This document shows positions 34,976 through 46,084 of a DNA stretch of 64,000 bases, in pieces. Source of the DNA: Sipunculus nudus (lineage: Eukaryota; Annelida; Sipuncula; Golfingiida; Sipunculidae); the NCBI GenBank assembly GCA_026874595.1, contig CM049314.1, forward strand, positions 73,920,300 to 73,984,299, written 5' to 3'. The translations under genes and the position numbers were made by a program. Every line of letters begins with the position of its first letter. The stretch's first letter is position 1. The notes under the pieces were generated by a model. The model was not told where the DNA came from. It made no database searches and worked only from the letters and a program-made list of their open reading frames with translations.

Positions 34976-35464
34976 CTAGTAAAAATGCTGACATTTTTAC
35001 TTTTAACATAAAGACACACATGTTATGTTCACCAAAATATCAAACTGCGCTTAAGCGCTCGAAAATAAACTGATGCTGGTACTAATACTGGTACTAATTC
35101 TACGACAACAAGTAATATTAATTATTATCATTATTATTTTACTGATACATCATATCATGGAGGCAAATAAATTGATTCATATAGAGTAACGGCGATAATG
35201 TAAAGCGGGAAAACCCTCACTTAGGATAGTTCAAGGTACATCCGATACGAACATTATTTGATCTAACTATATAGATAAGTGAATACATGACACATATACA
35301 ATAGATGCCTGGTGAATTGAGAACAGGCGAGGGTCTGGTTCTGGTTTCTGCAGTAAGACAAGTGTTGTCCATTCCGCTTTCAGGCCATATATATTGTCAA
35401 CAATTTGGCTGCGACACCTTGAGGGTATTGAATAATGTGTACATCGTCAGGTATATGTCGGCCA

Positions 35465-38400
35465 TTAATCATCTGAATCATCAGAAAGTACGTCGTCCAA
35501 AAAATCAGTAGCTTCCAACACATTATTGTATTTAACTCTCTTGATCTGTCTGAGTCGAGGGTTACATACAGAGTGAGGTGTGGAGTCTACGGGGGAGGGT
35601 GACCGGGCACGTTTTGTTATATGCGCATGCGTCGGTTGTGAAGGAACTTGATTGGCCAACGGGGTTAGGGGGCGGCTAGGCATGTCGATATCTGATTCGG
35701 CGGTGTCGGGTGTGCTCGTGTCAGGGTCATTAGTGTTGTTACATTCGGCGTCATGGGGGTCTGGGGTATTGTCCGGATTGCCCGTGGCAGGCTGATTCTG
35801 ATTAGTCTGATTACAGGATGGGGTAATTGGAGCATCCCAGGCTGGGCGGCGGCGTGACCTCTTAGGGCGCGGGGAAAGTTCGTCCCAGACAAGGTCAGGG
35901 TCCACTAATTTCACATGGTCTCTGTGTACTTTTTTCAATTCACCCGTGACCTGATTTCGCAAGTGACATGTAAGCCCAGAAATTCTGAAGACCTGCCATT
36001 GAGGGTCCCACTTAGAAGAAAACGTAATTGGCTCTGTAGCAAGTAAAACTACTGTGTCCCCTACTTGTATCTGTTTTGCATTAGCCCGTTTGTTTATGGC
36101 TGCTCTGTTAGTTTCCCTAGCGTACCGGGTGTTTTTATTAGCTATGGAGAACGCTTCTGAAAGGTCGTCCAGTCTATTACCAAAAGGGGAGATTGAGGTT
36201 GCAGCTTGAAGTAAGCGACCAAAGGGCAGTCTCGGTTGTCTTCCATACAACAAGTAAAACGGGGAATAGCCCGTTACACTGCTAACGCTCACCCTGTGTG
36301 CAAACAATACGTCTCTAACATAGTTTTCCCATTGGTTTGGTTTGTTATTTACTAACTTATTTAGAATTTCTTTGAAGGAGCGGTTAAACCGTTCGATGCG
36401 GCCATTGGAGGCGGGATGCTGTGGAGTTGAACGCCTATGATCTATGCCGAGGTCTTTCATGTATTGCATGAAGGCACCTGTACAGAACTCCGTCCCATTG
36501 TCTGTTAGGACTACTTCGGGAACCCCATGGGAGGGAATGAACTGATTAGCAAAGGCCCTCCAGACTGCCTCATTGGATTTAGACTGCAGAGGGTAAGCTT
36601 CCGCAAACCCACTTAAATGGTCAATTATTGTTAGGACATACTTATTGCCCAGTGTGGAGTTCGTGAAAGGACCAATTAAGTCCATAGAAATCATCTGCAT
36701 TGGGGAAACGGGCTGTGGCATAGTACCCATAGGCGTTTCTTCTCTTTTTCGTGAGTGGGCGATACAAACTGTACAACGAGCCAAGATAGCCCGAACTTCC
36801 TGTCGCATAGCTGGCCAGAGATATGATTCACGCAAGCGGTTTAGGGTTGTGAGAGTAGCCATATGACCGACCTCTCTATGGGCCCTATTAATGACAGAAT
36901 TGCGATATTTGTTGGGGAGTACTAAACGGGGGTATTCGGCCGACTCCTTAGTGGGCCGCCTAATAGAATACAGGACGTCATTAATAAGGACATATTCAGA
37001 GTGGTTTGGGTCAGATGCTGCCAAAATTAAGTCAGGGAATTCTGCTTGTTGCGCTTTGGCGACCACTTCTAGATTGAGGTGATCAGCCAGACAAGGTAGT
37101 TGCTCGAATGTGATGTCGTCGGGGTACGCTTTTTGGTCTACCCACTCATGATCAACATCGATTATTGCTATGGGCTGGCCGGTTTGCCTGGATAGAAAAT
37201 CCGCACACACGTTTTCTGATCCTTTAAAATATCGGATGGGAGCCGAATATTCTGACAGGATAAGGGCCCACCTAGCCAATTTGGCATTGAGGAGTTTCTT
37301 ATCAAATAACGAGAGGAGAGGTTTGTGGTCAGTGTAAATTGTAAACTCGGATCCCAGGAGATAGGGCCTGAGTTTTTGCACTGCACTTACTATAGCATAT
37401 GCCTCCTTTTCAATTGTGGACCAGCGTCGTTGGACGTCTGTTAGTTGCTGTGAAAAGTACTGTATCACCTTGTGTTGGCCATTTCCATGGGTTTGTGTAA
37501 GCACAGCTCCTATAGCTACGTCATTGGCGTCCGAATACAAGGAGTAGGGCAAATCTGTGCGGGGGAAAGCTAAGACAGTGGTTGACACCAGGGCATTCTA
37601 GAGGTCTCTGTAAGCTAGATCGTGCTTGGGACGCCATACAAAAGCACACTTCTTTTTAAGCAGATCAGTGAATTGGGCTGCTTTTGCTGCATAACCTGGA
37701 ATTGAATTACGGTAGTAATTGGTCATGCCCAAAAACGATCTTAACTGTTTTTGGTTAGTAGGGGGGGTCATCGCTTGAATAGCAGCTGTTTTGTCTGGAT
37801 CTGGGTGTACCCCGGATGCATTAATGATATAACCCAGTAATTTGACTTTCTCACGTGCAAAAGCACATTTGGACGGTTTGAGTCGCAGGTTAGCCTCTTG
37901 TAACCGTTTAAGAACACTACGGACATGTTGCACATGAGATTTCATATCCGGGTTATAAATGACAATATCATCTATATACACAAATACACAGACCCCTATG
38001 AGGTCGCGAAATATTGTTTCCAGTGTCCTTTGGAAGAAACTGGGCGCGTTACAAAGTCCGAACGGGACTCTGAGGAATTCGAATTGGCCTCTGTGACAGA
38101 TAAAAGCCGTTTTTTCCGTATCACGGGGATCTATGGCAAGTTGGTGGTACCCGCTCTTCAAATCTAATGTGGTAAATACAGCGCTACCGCCCAGGAGGTC
38201 AAAAATTTCGTCAATATGTTGTAAAGGGTATCGATCTTTTCTCGTGACACCATTTAAAGCCCTATAGTCCACACAAAAACGGACTGATCCTGGTTCTTTC
38301 TTAGGTACTAAAGTGACTGTACTAGCCCACGGGCTACACGAGGGCCGTATGACGTTTGCCGCCAACATTCATCAATTTTGTCAGAAATCACATCTCGTCT

Positions 38401-38984
38401 TATCAGTGGTGTATGGTATGCCCTCTGATAAATAGGGGGACCATCGGTTATGATTCTCATAGGCGTACCTTTATGAAAACCATTAGGATCGCCGGGGCCG
38501 GAGGAAACATTCTTAAATTCAATAATAACATCATCGATTTCTGGGAAACCAGTTGCAGGGAGTGTATCAGAACAACTAGCGACACCATGTGACACATGAG
38601 AGATCAGAGGCCACGTGTGTGTAAACCAAGACATGCTCTTATGATGTAAGTTAAGGGAGGCTTTTCCCTGGGTTAAAGCATCAATCCCAATAATCATTTC
38701 ATCCGACATATTGGTGATAACGATCACTTGTAACGGACCAATCTGGTCACCATGAATTTCAGTTTTTCCCATGACTGTAAGTTTTTGACCAGTGACGGAC
38801 TGGAGTGAAATTGATGTGGATTTAAGCAAAGGGATTCTCTCAGTTTGTGAACAGATATGCTCAAAGAGGTCACGCCGCAGCAGGGTACGAGATGCTCCAG
38901 TGTCAATTAGAGCCTTGATTGTGATATCATTGCAGTTTAGTGTGATCTGGGGCCTGACTGTACCTAGGGCTGCGGCGATTTCTA
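35465..38984 (-). pseudogene. pol: Pol of Ty3/gypsy element A (protease-RT-RNase H-integrase), two lesions
   Basis: Read after a -1 shift from Gag. The aspartic protease has ALIDTGASRTLL (about 38890). Reverse transcriptase follows with RFCVDYRALNG and FVYIDDIVIY (YIDD active site, about 37970). RNase H has YSLYSDANDVAIG, and the integrase zinc finger is of the H-H-C-C type (HREVGH...CTVC). The integrase core has D, D and E with exactly 35 residues between the second D and E (TDNGTEF to GRIE). A GPY/F-like region and an acidic, proline-rich tail close the protein; no chromodomain or env is seen. Compared with copy B, one base is missing near 38368 and a TAG interrupts at 37598-37600. Otherwise the frame is open. 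Confidence 0.9.
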
Positions 38985-40112
38985 GTTTAAATTGTTAGAG
39001 TAGGTTGAGGGGAATCTTTGGGTGAAACCTGGGCCAAAAGGGCGTCTATGACCTGTCGGTTGTCTGTTTGGTTGTCGGGGTACATAAGTCCCTCCATTAG
39101 CGAGTCTGGACTGTCGTACTAAGCATTGTCTCACTAAATGGTTTTCCTTACCACATTCATAACATATTGGTCGGCCGTCTGTTGTCCAAGCTAGGGGGTT
39201 CGTATGTCTTGTGTTGGATCCACAGTTTGTTTGACGTTGTGGATTGATTGGGGCGGGAAATTTTGAATTTTGATGGGGCTGTGCGTGCGAAACGGCTGAA
39301 ATGTACAGGGCAGCTAGTCTCTGGTCGATTACTCTAGCGATGTCAGTTTCATTTAAGGGGGCTTGTTTTGGGTGAATTGCCGAAATGTCCATAGGCTCCT
39401 CTATTCTTTCAGTTGGTGTAACTAGGGAGTTTAATCGTTTTTCGGCTACCTGTATTTCAGCAGCTTTAACCATGGCCTGTTCAACTGTTTGCGGATCGGA
39501 ATGGACAACAGGGCGTCTTACCTGCAGATCTTGTAGTGCCGCTGTGTAGTCTTTGAGAAGCACACGTTGCTGGTCCAGATTCCTGAGGGCTGCTGGGTAA
39601 GCCTCTTCTGCTGCGGACTTGAAGCGGCGATTGAAGGAGGGGACTGTTTCGCCTGGGCCCTGTTTCATGCGGTGCAATTTTTCTCGTAGCTCTTCTTCCT
39701 CATTTGGAGGCAAGAATGTCCTTGAAATATGTTGTTTTAAGTGTCCCCAAGGTGTTTGGTTACGCGGAATTGGGTCTCTGTTTGGGGCCCCGGCGGCGTA
39801 CTCTGTCAGAAATTGTTCTATTTCGTCCCTAAGTTCGCCGTCGGACGTTTTTAGGGCGACCTCTATAAGCACCGTATTATCCGCTGTGTAGCTTTGGGTG
39901 TACTCGACCTCTTTAAGCCAGCGTTTCAAGGCTGTGTATGTGGAAGCATCACAGGTACGTGTTCTTCTCACTAAGTCTTCTATCTGATAGCGTCTTTGGT
40001 TGATGGCATGTTGGCCCGCTTGGGCTTGCATGCAATTTTGAAGTAGTGCCATTTGCTCTGGGTGGATCATTACTGGTTGGGCCTGAATCGCCTGTTGTTG
40101 TCCTTCATTCAT
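38982..40112 (-). CDS. gag: Gag of Ty3/gypsy element A (376 aa)
   Basis: Intact frame from ATG at 40112 (MNEGQQQAIQ); an upstream GTG extension is less likely. The N-terminal half is a helical, charged Gag-like region. One CCHC zinc knuckle, CYECGKENHLVRQC (C-x2-C-x4-H-x4-C), lies near the C-terminus, followed by a basic, proline-rich tail ending at TAG (38982-38984). This is the structural capsid/nucleocapsid polyprotein. It is preceded on the - strand by the primer-binding site and 5' LTR, and Pol begins in the -1 frame at its stop. Confidence 0.9.
   Translation of the reverse strand: MNEGQQQAIQAQPVMIHPEQMALLQNCMQAQAGQHAINQRRYQIEDLVRRTRTCDASTYTALKRWLKEVEYTQSYTADNTVLIEVALKTSDGELRDEIEQFLTEYAAGAPNRDPIPRNQTPWGHLKQHISRTFLPPNEEEELREKLHRMKQGPGETVPSFNRRFKSAAEEAYPAALRNLDQQRVLLKDYTAALQDLQVRRPVVHSDPQTVEQAMVKAAEIQVAEKRLNSLVTPTERIEEPMDISAIHPKQAPLNETDIARVIDQRLAALYISAVSHAQPHQNSKFPAPINPQRQTNCGSNTRHTNPLAWTTDGRPICYECGKENHLVRQCLVRQSRLANGGTYVPRQPNRQPTGHRRPFGPGFTQRFPSTYSNNLN
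38985..38991 (-). promoter_or_regulatory. -1 ribosomal frameshift slippery site, element A
   Basis: The - strand reads T TTA AAC in the Gag frame, directly followed by the Gag stop TAG. UUUAAAC is a classic -1 slippery heptamer, and the shift leads straight into the open Pol frame (CTA GAA ATC). A downstream stimulatory structure was not worked out. Confidence 0.8.
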
Positions 40113-40204
40113 GTTTACCGGCAAAATAAAAGTTCTCACCACTTACTTGTAGGATTATGATTTCGGGTGAACTTAGTACTCACAGCGGTAAAGGTCCACT
40201 TTTA

Positions 40205-40218
40205 GACACGCTCGCCAG
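40205..40218 (-). promoter_or_regulatory. Primer-binding site, element A
   Basis: One base inside the LTR 2 border the - strand reads TGGCGAGCGTGTC, complementary to a tRNA 3' end (...CGCCA). The priming tRNA was not identified. The same site lies beside LTR 3 (about 46071-46084). Confidence 0.65.
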
Positions 40219-40825
40219 TGTAGAGATCCGCCGATAAGTCATGATGCAGCTGATAAATATAAAACGTTTATTTGTAGAATATAACTTGATACAGGCATAA
40301 ACATCGATGGTATTTGATAATAATAAGTTGACAAGTATGAGCCGGACTTCCGAACGGCTCTCAGTCTGACCTTCAACTGACTCGGCCTCGGCTCTCTACC
40401 AGCCGGCCGCTACCCTGATTGCAATTAGCAACTGAGAAGGCATCAGTACCTTGATAATTAGAGGAGGCGTGGACGTAACTAAAGGTATAGGAAGTAATCT
40501 TAATTAGAGTGTTGTGTCACCTCAAGCTGAGTGAACAGATTGTGGATGACACGTAACTAGAAGTATTGTTATGTAAACTGCATGGGGTCTATGTCTATAT
40601 ACAATGTACGTTTCAATGTCGCATTAGTGTCAGCGTTTAAGTATGCCCGAATGATGTAATATACCTTATACAATGTGTTTGAATAACTACTGGTCCTGAC
40701 ATTATGAATTACAACTAAATACTACACTAAAATATAACATTAAACTATATAGAATACATGCAAACTATTACACTAAAATATAACATTAAAATATAAAGAA
40801 TACCTATAAGAGTTGATACTCTACA
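40219..40825 (-). repeat. LTR 2, shared by gypsy elements A and B
   Basis: A 607-bp LTR with TGTAGAG...CTCTACA ends. It serves as 5' LTR of copy A and 3' LTR of copy B, with no second LTR and no target duplication next to it. Confidence 0.95.
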
Positions 40826-41330
40826 CACCTCCCCCATCTATCTAGTAAAAATGCTGACATTTTTACTTTTAACATAAAGACACACATGTTATGTTCACCA
40901 AAATATCAAACTGCGCTTAAGCGCTCGAAAATAAACTGATGCTGGTACTAATACTGGTACTAATTCTACGACAACAAGTAATATTAAATTTTATCATTAT
41001 TATTTTACTGATACATCATATCATGGAGGCAAATAAATTGATTCATATAGAGTAATGGCGATAATGTAAAGCGGGAAAACCCTCACTTAGGATAATTCAA
41101 GGTACATCCGATACGAACATTATTTGATCTAACTATATAGATAAGTGAATACATGACACATATACAATAGATGCCTGGTGAATTGAGAACAGGCGAGGGT
41201 CTGGTTCTGGTTTCTGCAGTAAGACAAGTGTTGTCCATTCCGCTTTCAGGCCATATATATTGTCAACAATTTGGCTGCGACACCTTGAGGGTATTGAATA
41301 ATGTGTACATCGTCAGGTATATGTCGGCCA

Positions 41331-44300
41331 TTAATCATCTGAATTATCAGAAAGTACGTCGTCCAAAAAATCAGTAGCTTCCAACACATTATTGTATTTA
41401 ACTCTCTTGATCTGTCTGAGTCGAGGGTTACGTACAGAGTGAGGTGTGGAGTCTACGGGGGAGGGTGACCGGGCACGTTTTGTTATATGCGCATGCTTCT
41501 GTTGTGAAGGAACTTGATTGGCCAACGGGGTTGGGGGGCGGCTAGGCATGTCGATATCTGATTCCGCGGTGTCGGGTGTGCTCGTGTCAGGGTCATTAGT
41601 GTTGTTACATTCGGCGTCATGGGGGTCTGGGGTATTGTCCGGATTGCCCGTGGCAGGCTGATTCTGATTAGTCTGATTACAGGATGGGGTAATTGGAGCA
41701 TCCCAGGCTGGGCGGCGGCGTGACCTCTTAGGGCGCGGGGGAAGTTTGTCCCAGACAAGGTCAGGGTCCACTAATTTCACATGGTCTCTGTGTACTTTTT
41801 TCAATTCACCCGTGACCTGATTTCGCAAGTGACATGTAAGCCCAGAAATTCTGAAGACCTGCCATTGAGGGTCCCACTTAGAAGAAAACGTAATTGGCTC
41901 TGTAGCAAGTAAAACTACTGTGTCCCCTACTTGTATCTGTTTTGCATTAGCCCGTTTGTTTATGGCTGCTCTGTTAGTTTCCCTAGCGTACCGGGTGTTT
42001 TCATTAGCTATGGAGAACGCTTCTGAAAGGTCGTCCAGTCTATTACCAAATGGGGAGATTGAGGTTGCAGCTTGAAGTAAGCGACCAAGGGGCAGTCTCG
42101 GTTGTCTTCCATACAACAAGTAAAACGGGGAATAGCCCGTTACACTGCTAACGCTCACCCTGTGTGCAAACAATACGTCTCCAACATAGTTTTCCCATTG
42201 GTTTGGTTTGTTATTTACTAACTTATTTAGAATTTCTTTGAAGGAGCGGTTAAACCGTTCGATGCGGCCATTGGAGGCGGGATGCTGTGGAGGTTAACGC
42301 CTATGATCTATGCCGAGGTCTTTCATGTATTGCATGAAGGCACCTGTACAGAACTCCGTCCCATTGTCTGTTAGGACTACTTCGGGAACCCCATGGGAGG
42401 GAATGAACTGATTAGCAAAGGCCCTCCAGACTGCCTCATTGGATTTAGACTGCAGAGGGTAAGCTTCCGCAAACCCACTTAAATGGTCAATTATTGTTAG
42501 GACATACTTATTGCCCAGTGTGGAGTTCGTGAAAGGACCAATTAAGTCTATAGAAATCATCTGCATTGGGGAAACGGGCTGTGGCATAGTACCCATAGGT
42601 GTTTCTTCTCTTTTTCATGAGTGGGCGATACAAACTGTACAACTAGCCAAGATAGCCCGAACTTCCTGTCGCATAGCTGGCCAGAGATATGATTCACGCA
42701 AGCGGTTTAGGGTTGTGAGAGTAGCCATATGACCGACCTCTCTATGGGCCCTATTAATGACAGAATCGCGATATTTGCTGGGGAGTACTAAACGGGGGTA
42801 TTCGGCCGACTCCCTAGTGGGCCGCCTAATAGAATACAGGACGTCATTAATCAGGACATATTCAGAGTGGTTTGGGTCAGATGCTGCCAAAATTAAGTCA
42901 GGGAATTCTGCTTGTTGCGCTTTGGCAACCTCTTCTAGATTGAGGTGATCAGCCAGACAAGGTGGTTGCTCGAATGTGATGTCGTCGGGGTACGCTTTTG
43001 GGTCTACCCACTCATGATCAACATCGATTATTGCTATGGGCTGGCCGGTTGGCCTGGATAGAAAATCCACACACACGTTATCTGATCCTTTAAAATATCG
43101 GATGGGAGCTGAATATTCTGACAGGATAAGGGCCAACCTAGCCAATTTGGCATTGAGGAGTTTCTTATCAAATAACGAGAGGAGAGGTTTGTGGTCAGTG
43201 TAAATTGTAAACTCGGATCCCAGGAGATAGGGCCTGAGTTTTTGCACTGCGCTTACTATAGCATATGCCTCCTTTTCAATTGTGGACCAGCGTCGTTGGA
43301 CGTCTGTTAGTTGCTGTGAAAAGTACTGTATCACCTTGTGTTGGCCATTTCCATGGGTTTGTGTAAGCACAGCTCCTATAGCTACATCACTGGCGTCCGA
43401 ATACAAGGAGTAGGGCAAATCTGTGCGGGGGAAAGCTAAGACAGGGGTTGACACCAGGGCATTCTGGAGGTCTCTGTAAGCTAGATCGTGCTTGGGACGC
43501 CATACAAAAGCACACTTCTTTTTAAGCAGATCAGTGAATTGGGCTGCTTTTGCTGCATAACCTGGAATTGAATTACGGTAGTAATTGGTCATGCCCAAAA
43601 AGATCTTAACTGTTTTTGGTTAGTAGGGGGGGTCATCGCTTGAATAGCAGCTGTTTTGTCTGGATCTGGGTGTACCCCGGATGCATTAATGATATAACCC
43701 AGTAATTTGACTTTCTCACGTGCAAAAGCACATTTGGACGGTTTGAGTCGCAGGTTAGCCTCTTGTAACTGTTTAAGAACACTACGGACATGTTGCACAT
43801 GAGATTTCATATCCGGGCTATAAATGACAATATCATCTATATACACAAATACACAGACCCCTATGAGGTCGCGAAATATTGTTTCCATTGTCCTTTGGAA
43901 GAAACTGGGCGCGTTACAAAGTCCGAACGGGACTCTGAGGAATTCGAATTGGCCTCTGTGACAGATAAAAGCCGTTTTTTCCGTATCACGGGGATCTATC
44001 GCAAGTTGGTGGTACCCGCTCTTCAAATCTAATGTGGTAAATACAGCGCTACCGCCCAGGAGGTCAAAAATTTCGTCAATACGTTGTAAAGGGTATCAAT
44101 CTTTTCTCGTGACACCATTTAAAGCCCTATAGTCCACACAAAAACGGACTGATCCTGGTTCTTTCTTAGGTACTAAAGTGACTGGACTAGCCCACGGGCT
44201 ACACGAGGGCCGTATGACGTTTGCCGCCAACATTTCATCAATTTTGTCAGAAATCACATCTCGTCTTATCAGTGGTGTGTGGTATGCCCTCTGATAAATA

Positions 44301-44850
44301 GGGGGACCATCGGTTATGATTCTCATAGGCGTACCTTTATGAAAACCATTAGGATCGCCGGGGCCGGAGAAAACATTCTTAAATTCAATAATAACATCAT
44401 CGATTTCTGGGAAACCAGTCGCAGGGAGTGTATCAGAACAACCAGTGACACCATGTGACGCATGAGAAATCAGAGGCCACGTGTGTGTAAACCAAGACAT
44501 GCTCTTATGATGTAAGTTAAGGGAGGCTTTTCCCTGGGTTAAAGCATCAATCCCAGTAATCATTTCATCCGACATATTGGTGATAACGATCACTTGTAAC
44601 GGACCTATCTGGTCAACATGAATTTCAGTTTTTCCCATGACTGTAAGTTTTTGACCAGTGACGGACTGGAGTGAAATTGATGTGGATTTAAGCAAAGGGA
44701 TTCTCTCAGTTTGTGAACAGATATGCTCAAAGAGGTCACGCCGCAGCAGGGTACGAGATGCTCCAGTGTCAATTAAAGCCTTGATTGTGATATCATTGCA
44801 GTTTAGTGTGATCTGGGGCCTGACTGTACCTAGGGCTGCGGCGATTTCTA
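41331..44850 (-). pseudogene. pol: Pol of Ty3/gypsy element B, four lesions
   Basis: It is near-identical to the Pol of copy A with the same domains (protease DTGA, YIDD RT, RNase H, H-H-C-C zinc finger, D-D35-E integrase, acidic tail). Relative to copy A it has a TGA at 44096-44098 (A has CGA), a one-base deletion near 43600, a TGA at 42615-42617 and a TAA at 42294-42296 in the integrase core. None of these coincides with the two lesions of copy A. Confidence 0.9.
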
Positions 44851-45978
44851 GTTTAAATTGTTAGAGTAGGTTGAGGGGAATCTTTGGGTGAAACCTGGGC
44901 CAAAAGGGCGTCTATGACCTGTCGGTTGTCTGTTTGGTTGTCGGGGTACATAAGTCCCTCCATTAGCGAGTCTGGACTGTCGTACTAAGCATTGTCTCGC
45001 TAAATGGTTTTCCTTACCACATTCATAACATATTGGTCGGCCGTCTGTTGTCCAAGCTAGGGGGTTCATATGTCTTGTGTTGGATCCACGGTTTGTTTGT
45101 CGTTGTGGATTGTTTGGGGCGGGAAATTTTGAATTTTGATGGGGCTGTGCGTGCGAAACGGCCGAAATGGACAGGGCAGCTAGTCTCTGGTCGATTACTC
45201 TAGCGATGTCAGTTTCATTTAAGGGGGCTTGTTTTGGGTGAATTGCCGAAATGTCCATAGGCTCCTCTATTCTTTCAGTTGGTGTAACTAGGGAGTTTAA
45301 TCGTTTTTCGGCTACCTGTATTTCAGCAGCTTTAACCATGGCCTGTTCAACTGTTTGCGGATCGGAATGGACAACATTGCGTCTTACCTGCAGATCGTGT
45401 AGTGCCGCTGTGAAGTCTTTGAGAAGCACACGTTGCTGGTCCAGATTCCTGAGGGCTGCTGGGTAAGCCTCTTCTGCTGCGGACTTGAAGCGGCAATTGA
45501 AGGAGGGGACTGTTTCGCCTGGGCCCTGTTTCATGCGGTGCAATTTTTCTCGTAGCTCTTCTTCCTCATTTGGAGGCAAGAATGTCCTTGAAATATGTTG
45601 TTTTAAGTGTCCCCAAGGTGTTTGGTTACGCGGAATTGGGTCTCTGTTTGGGGCCCTGGCGGCGTACTCTGTCAGAAATTGTTCTATTTCGTCCCTAAGT
45701 TCGCCGTCGGACGTTTTTAGGGCGACCTGTATAAGCACCGTATTATCCGCTGTGTAGCTTTGGGTGTACTCAACCTCTTTAAGCCAGTGTTTCAAGGCTG
45801 TGTATGTGGAAGCATCACAGGTACGTGTTCTTCTCACTAAGTCTTCTATCTGATAGCGTCTTTGGTTGATGGCATGTTGGCCCGCTTGGGCTTGCATGCA
45901 ATTTTGAAGTAGTGCCATTTGTTCTGGGTGGATCATTACTGGTTGGGCCTGAATCGCCTGTTGTTGTCCTTCATTCAT
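44848..45978 (-). CDS. gag: Gag of Ty3/gypsy element B (376 aa)
   Basis: Intact frame from ATG at 45978, the same length as copy A with about ten substitutions, including CYECGKENHLARQC at the zinc knuckle. It ends at TAG (44848-44850) just after the slippery heptamer. Gag is therefore undamaged in both copies while both Pol frames are broken. Confidence 0.9.
   Translation of the reverse strand: MNEGQQQAIQAQPVMIHPEQMALLQNCMQAQAGQHAINQRRYQIEDLVRRTRTCDASTYTALKHWLKEVEYTQSYTADNTVLIQVALKTSDGELRDEIEQFLTEYAARAPNRDPIPRNQTPWGHLKQHISRTFLPPNEEEELREKLHRMKQGPGETVPSFNCRFKSAAEEAYPAALRNLDQQRVLLKDFTAALHDLQVRRNVVHSDPQTVEQAMVKAAEIQVAEKRLNSLVTPTERIEEPMDISAIHPKQAPLNETDIARVIDQRLAALSISAVSHAQPHQNSKFPAPNNPQRQTNRGSNTRHMNPLAWTTDGRPICYECGKENHLARQCLVRQSRLANGGTYVPRQPNRQPTGHRRPFGPGFTQRFPSTYSNNLN
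44851..44857 (-). promoter_or_regulatory. -1 ribosomal frameshift slippery site, element B
   Basis: The same T TTA AAC followed by TAG as in copy A, unchanged. Confidence 0.8.
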
Positions 45979-46084
45979 GTTTACCGGCAAAATAAAAGTT
46001 CTCACCACTTACTTGTAGGATTATGATTTCGGGTGAACTTAGTACTCACAGCGGTAAAGGTCCACTTTTAGGCACGCTCGCCAG

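Noticed and set aside
43589-46008. Treating the several pol fragments of elements A and B as separate genes
   Set aside because: They align end to end with one another and are split only by single stops or one-base indels.
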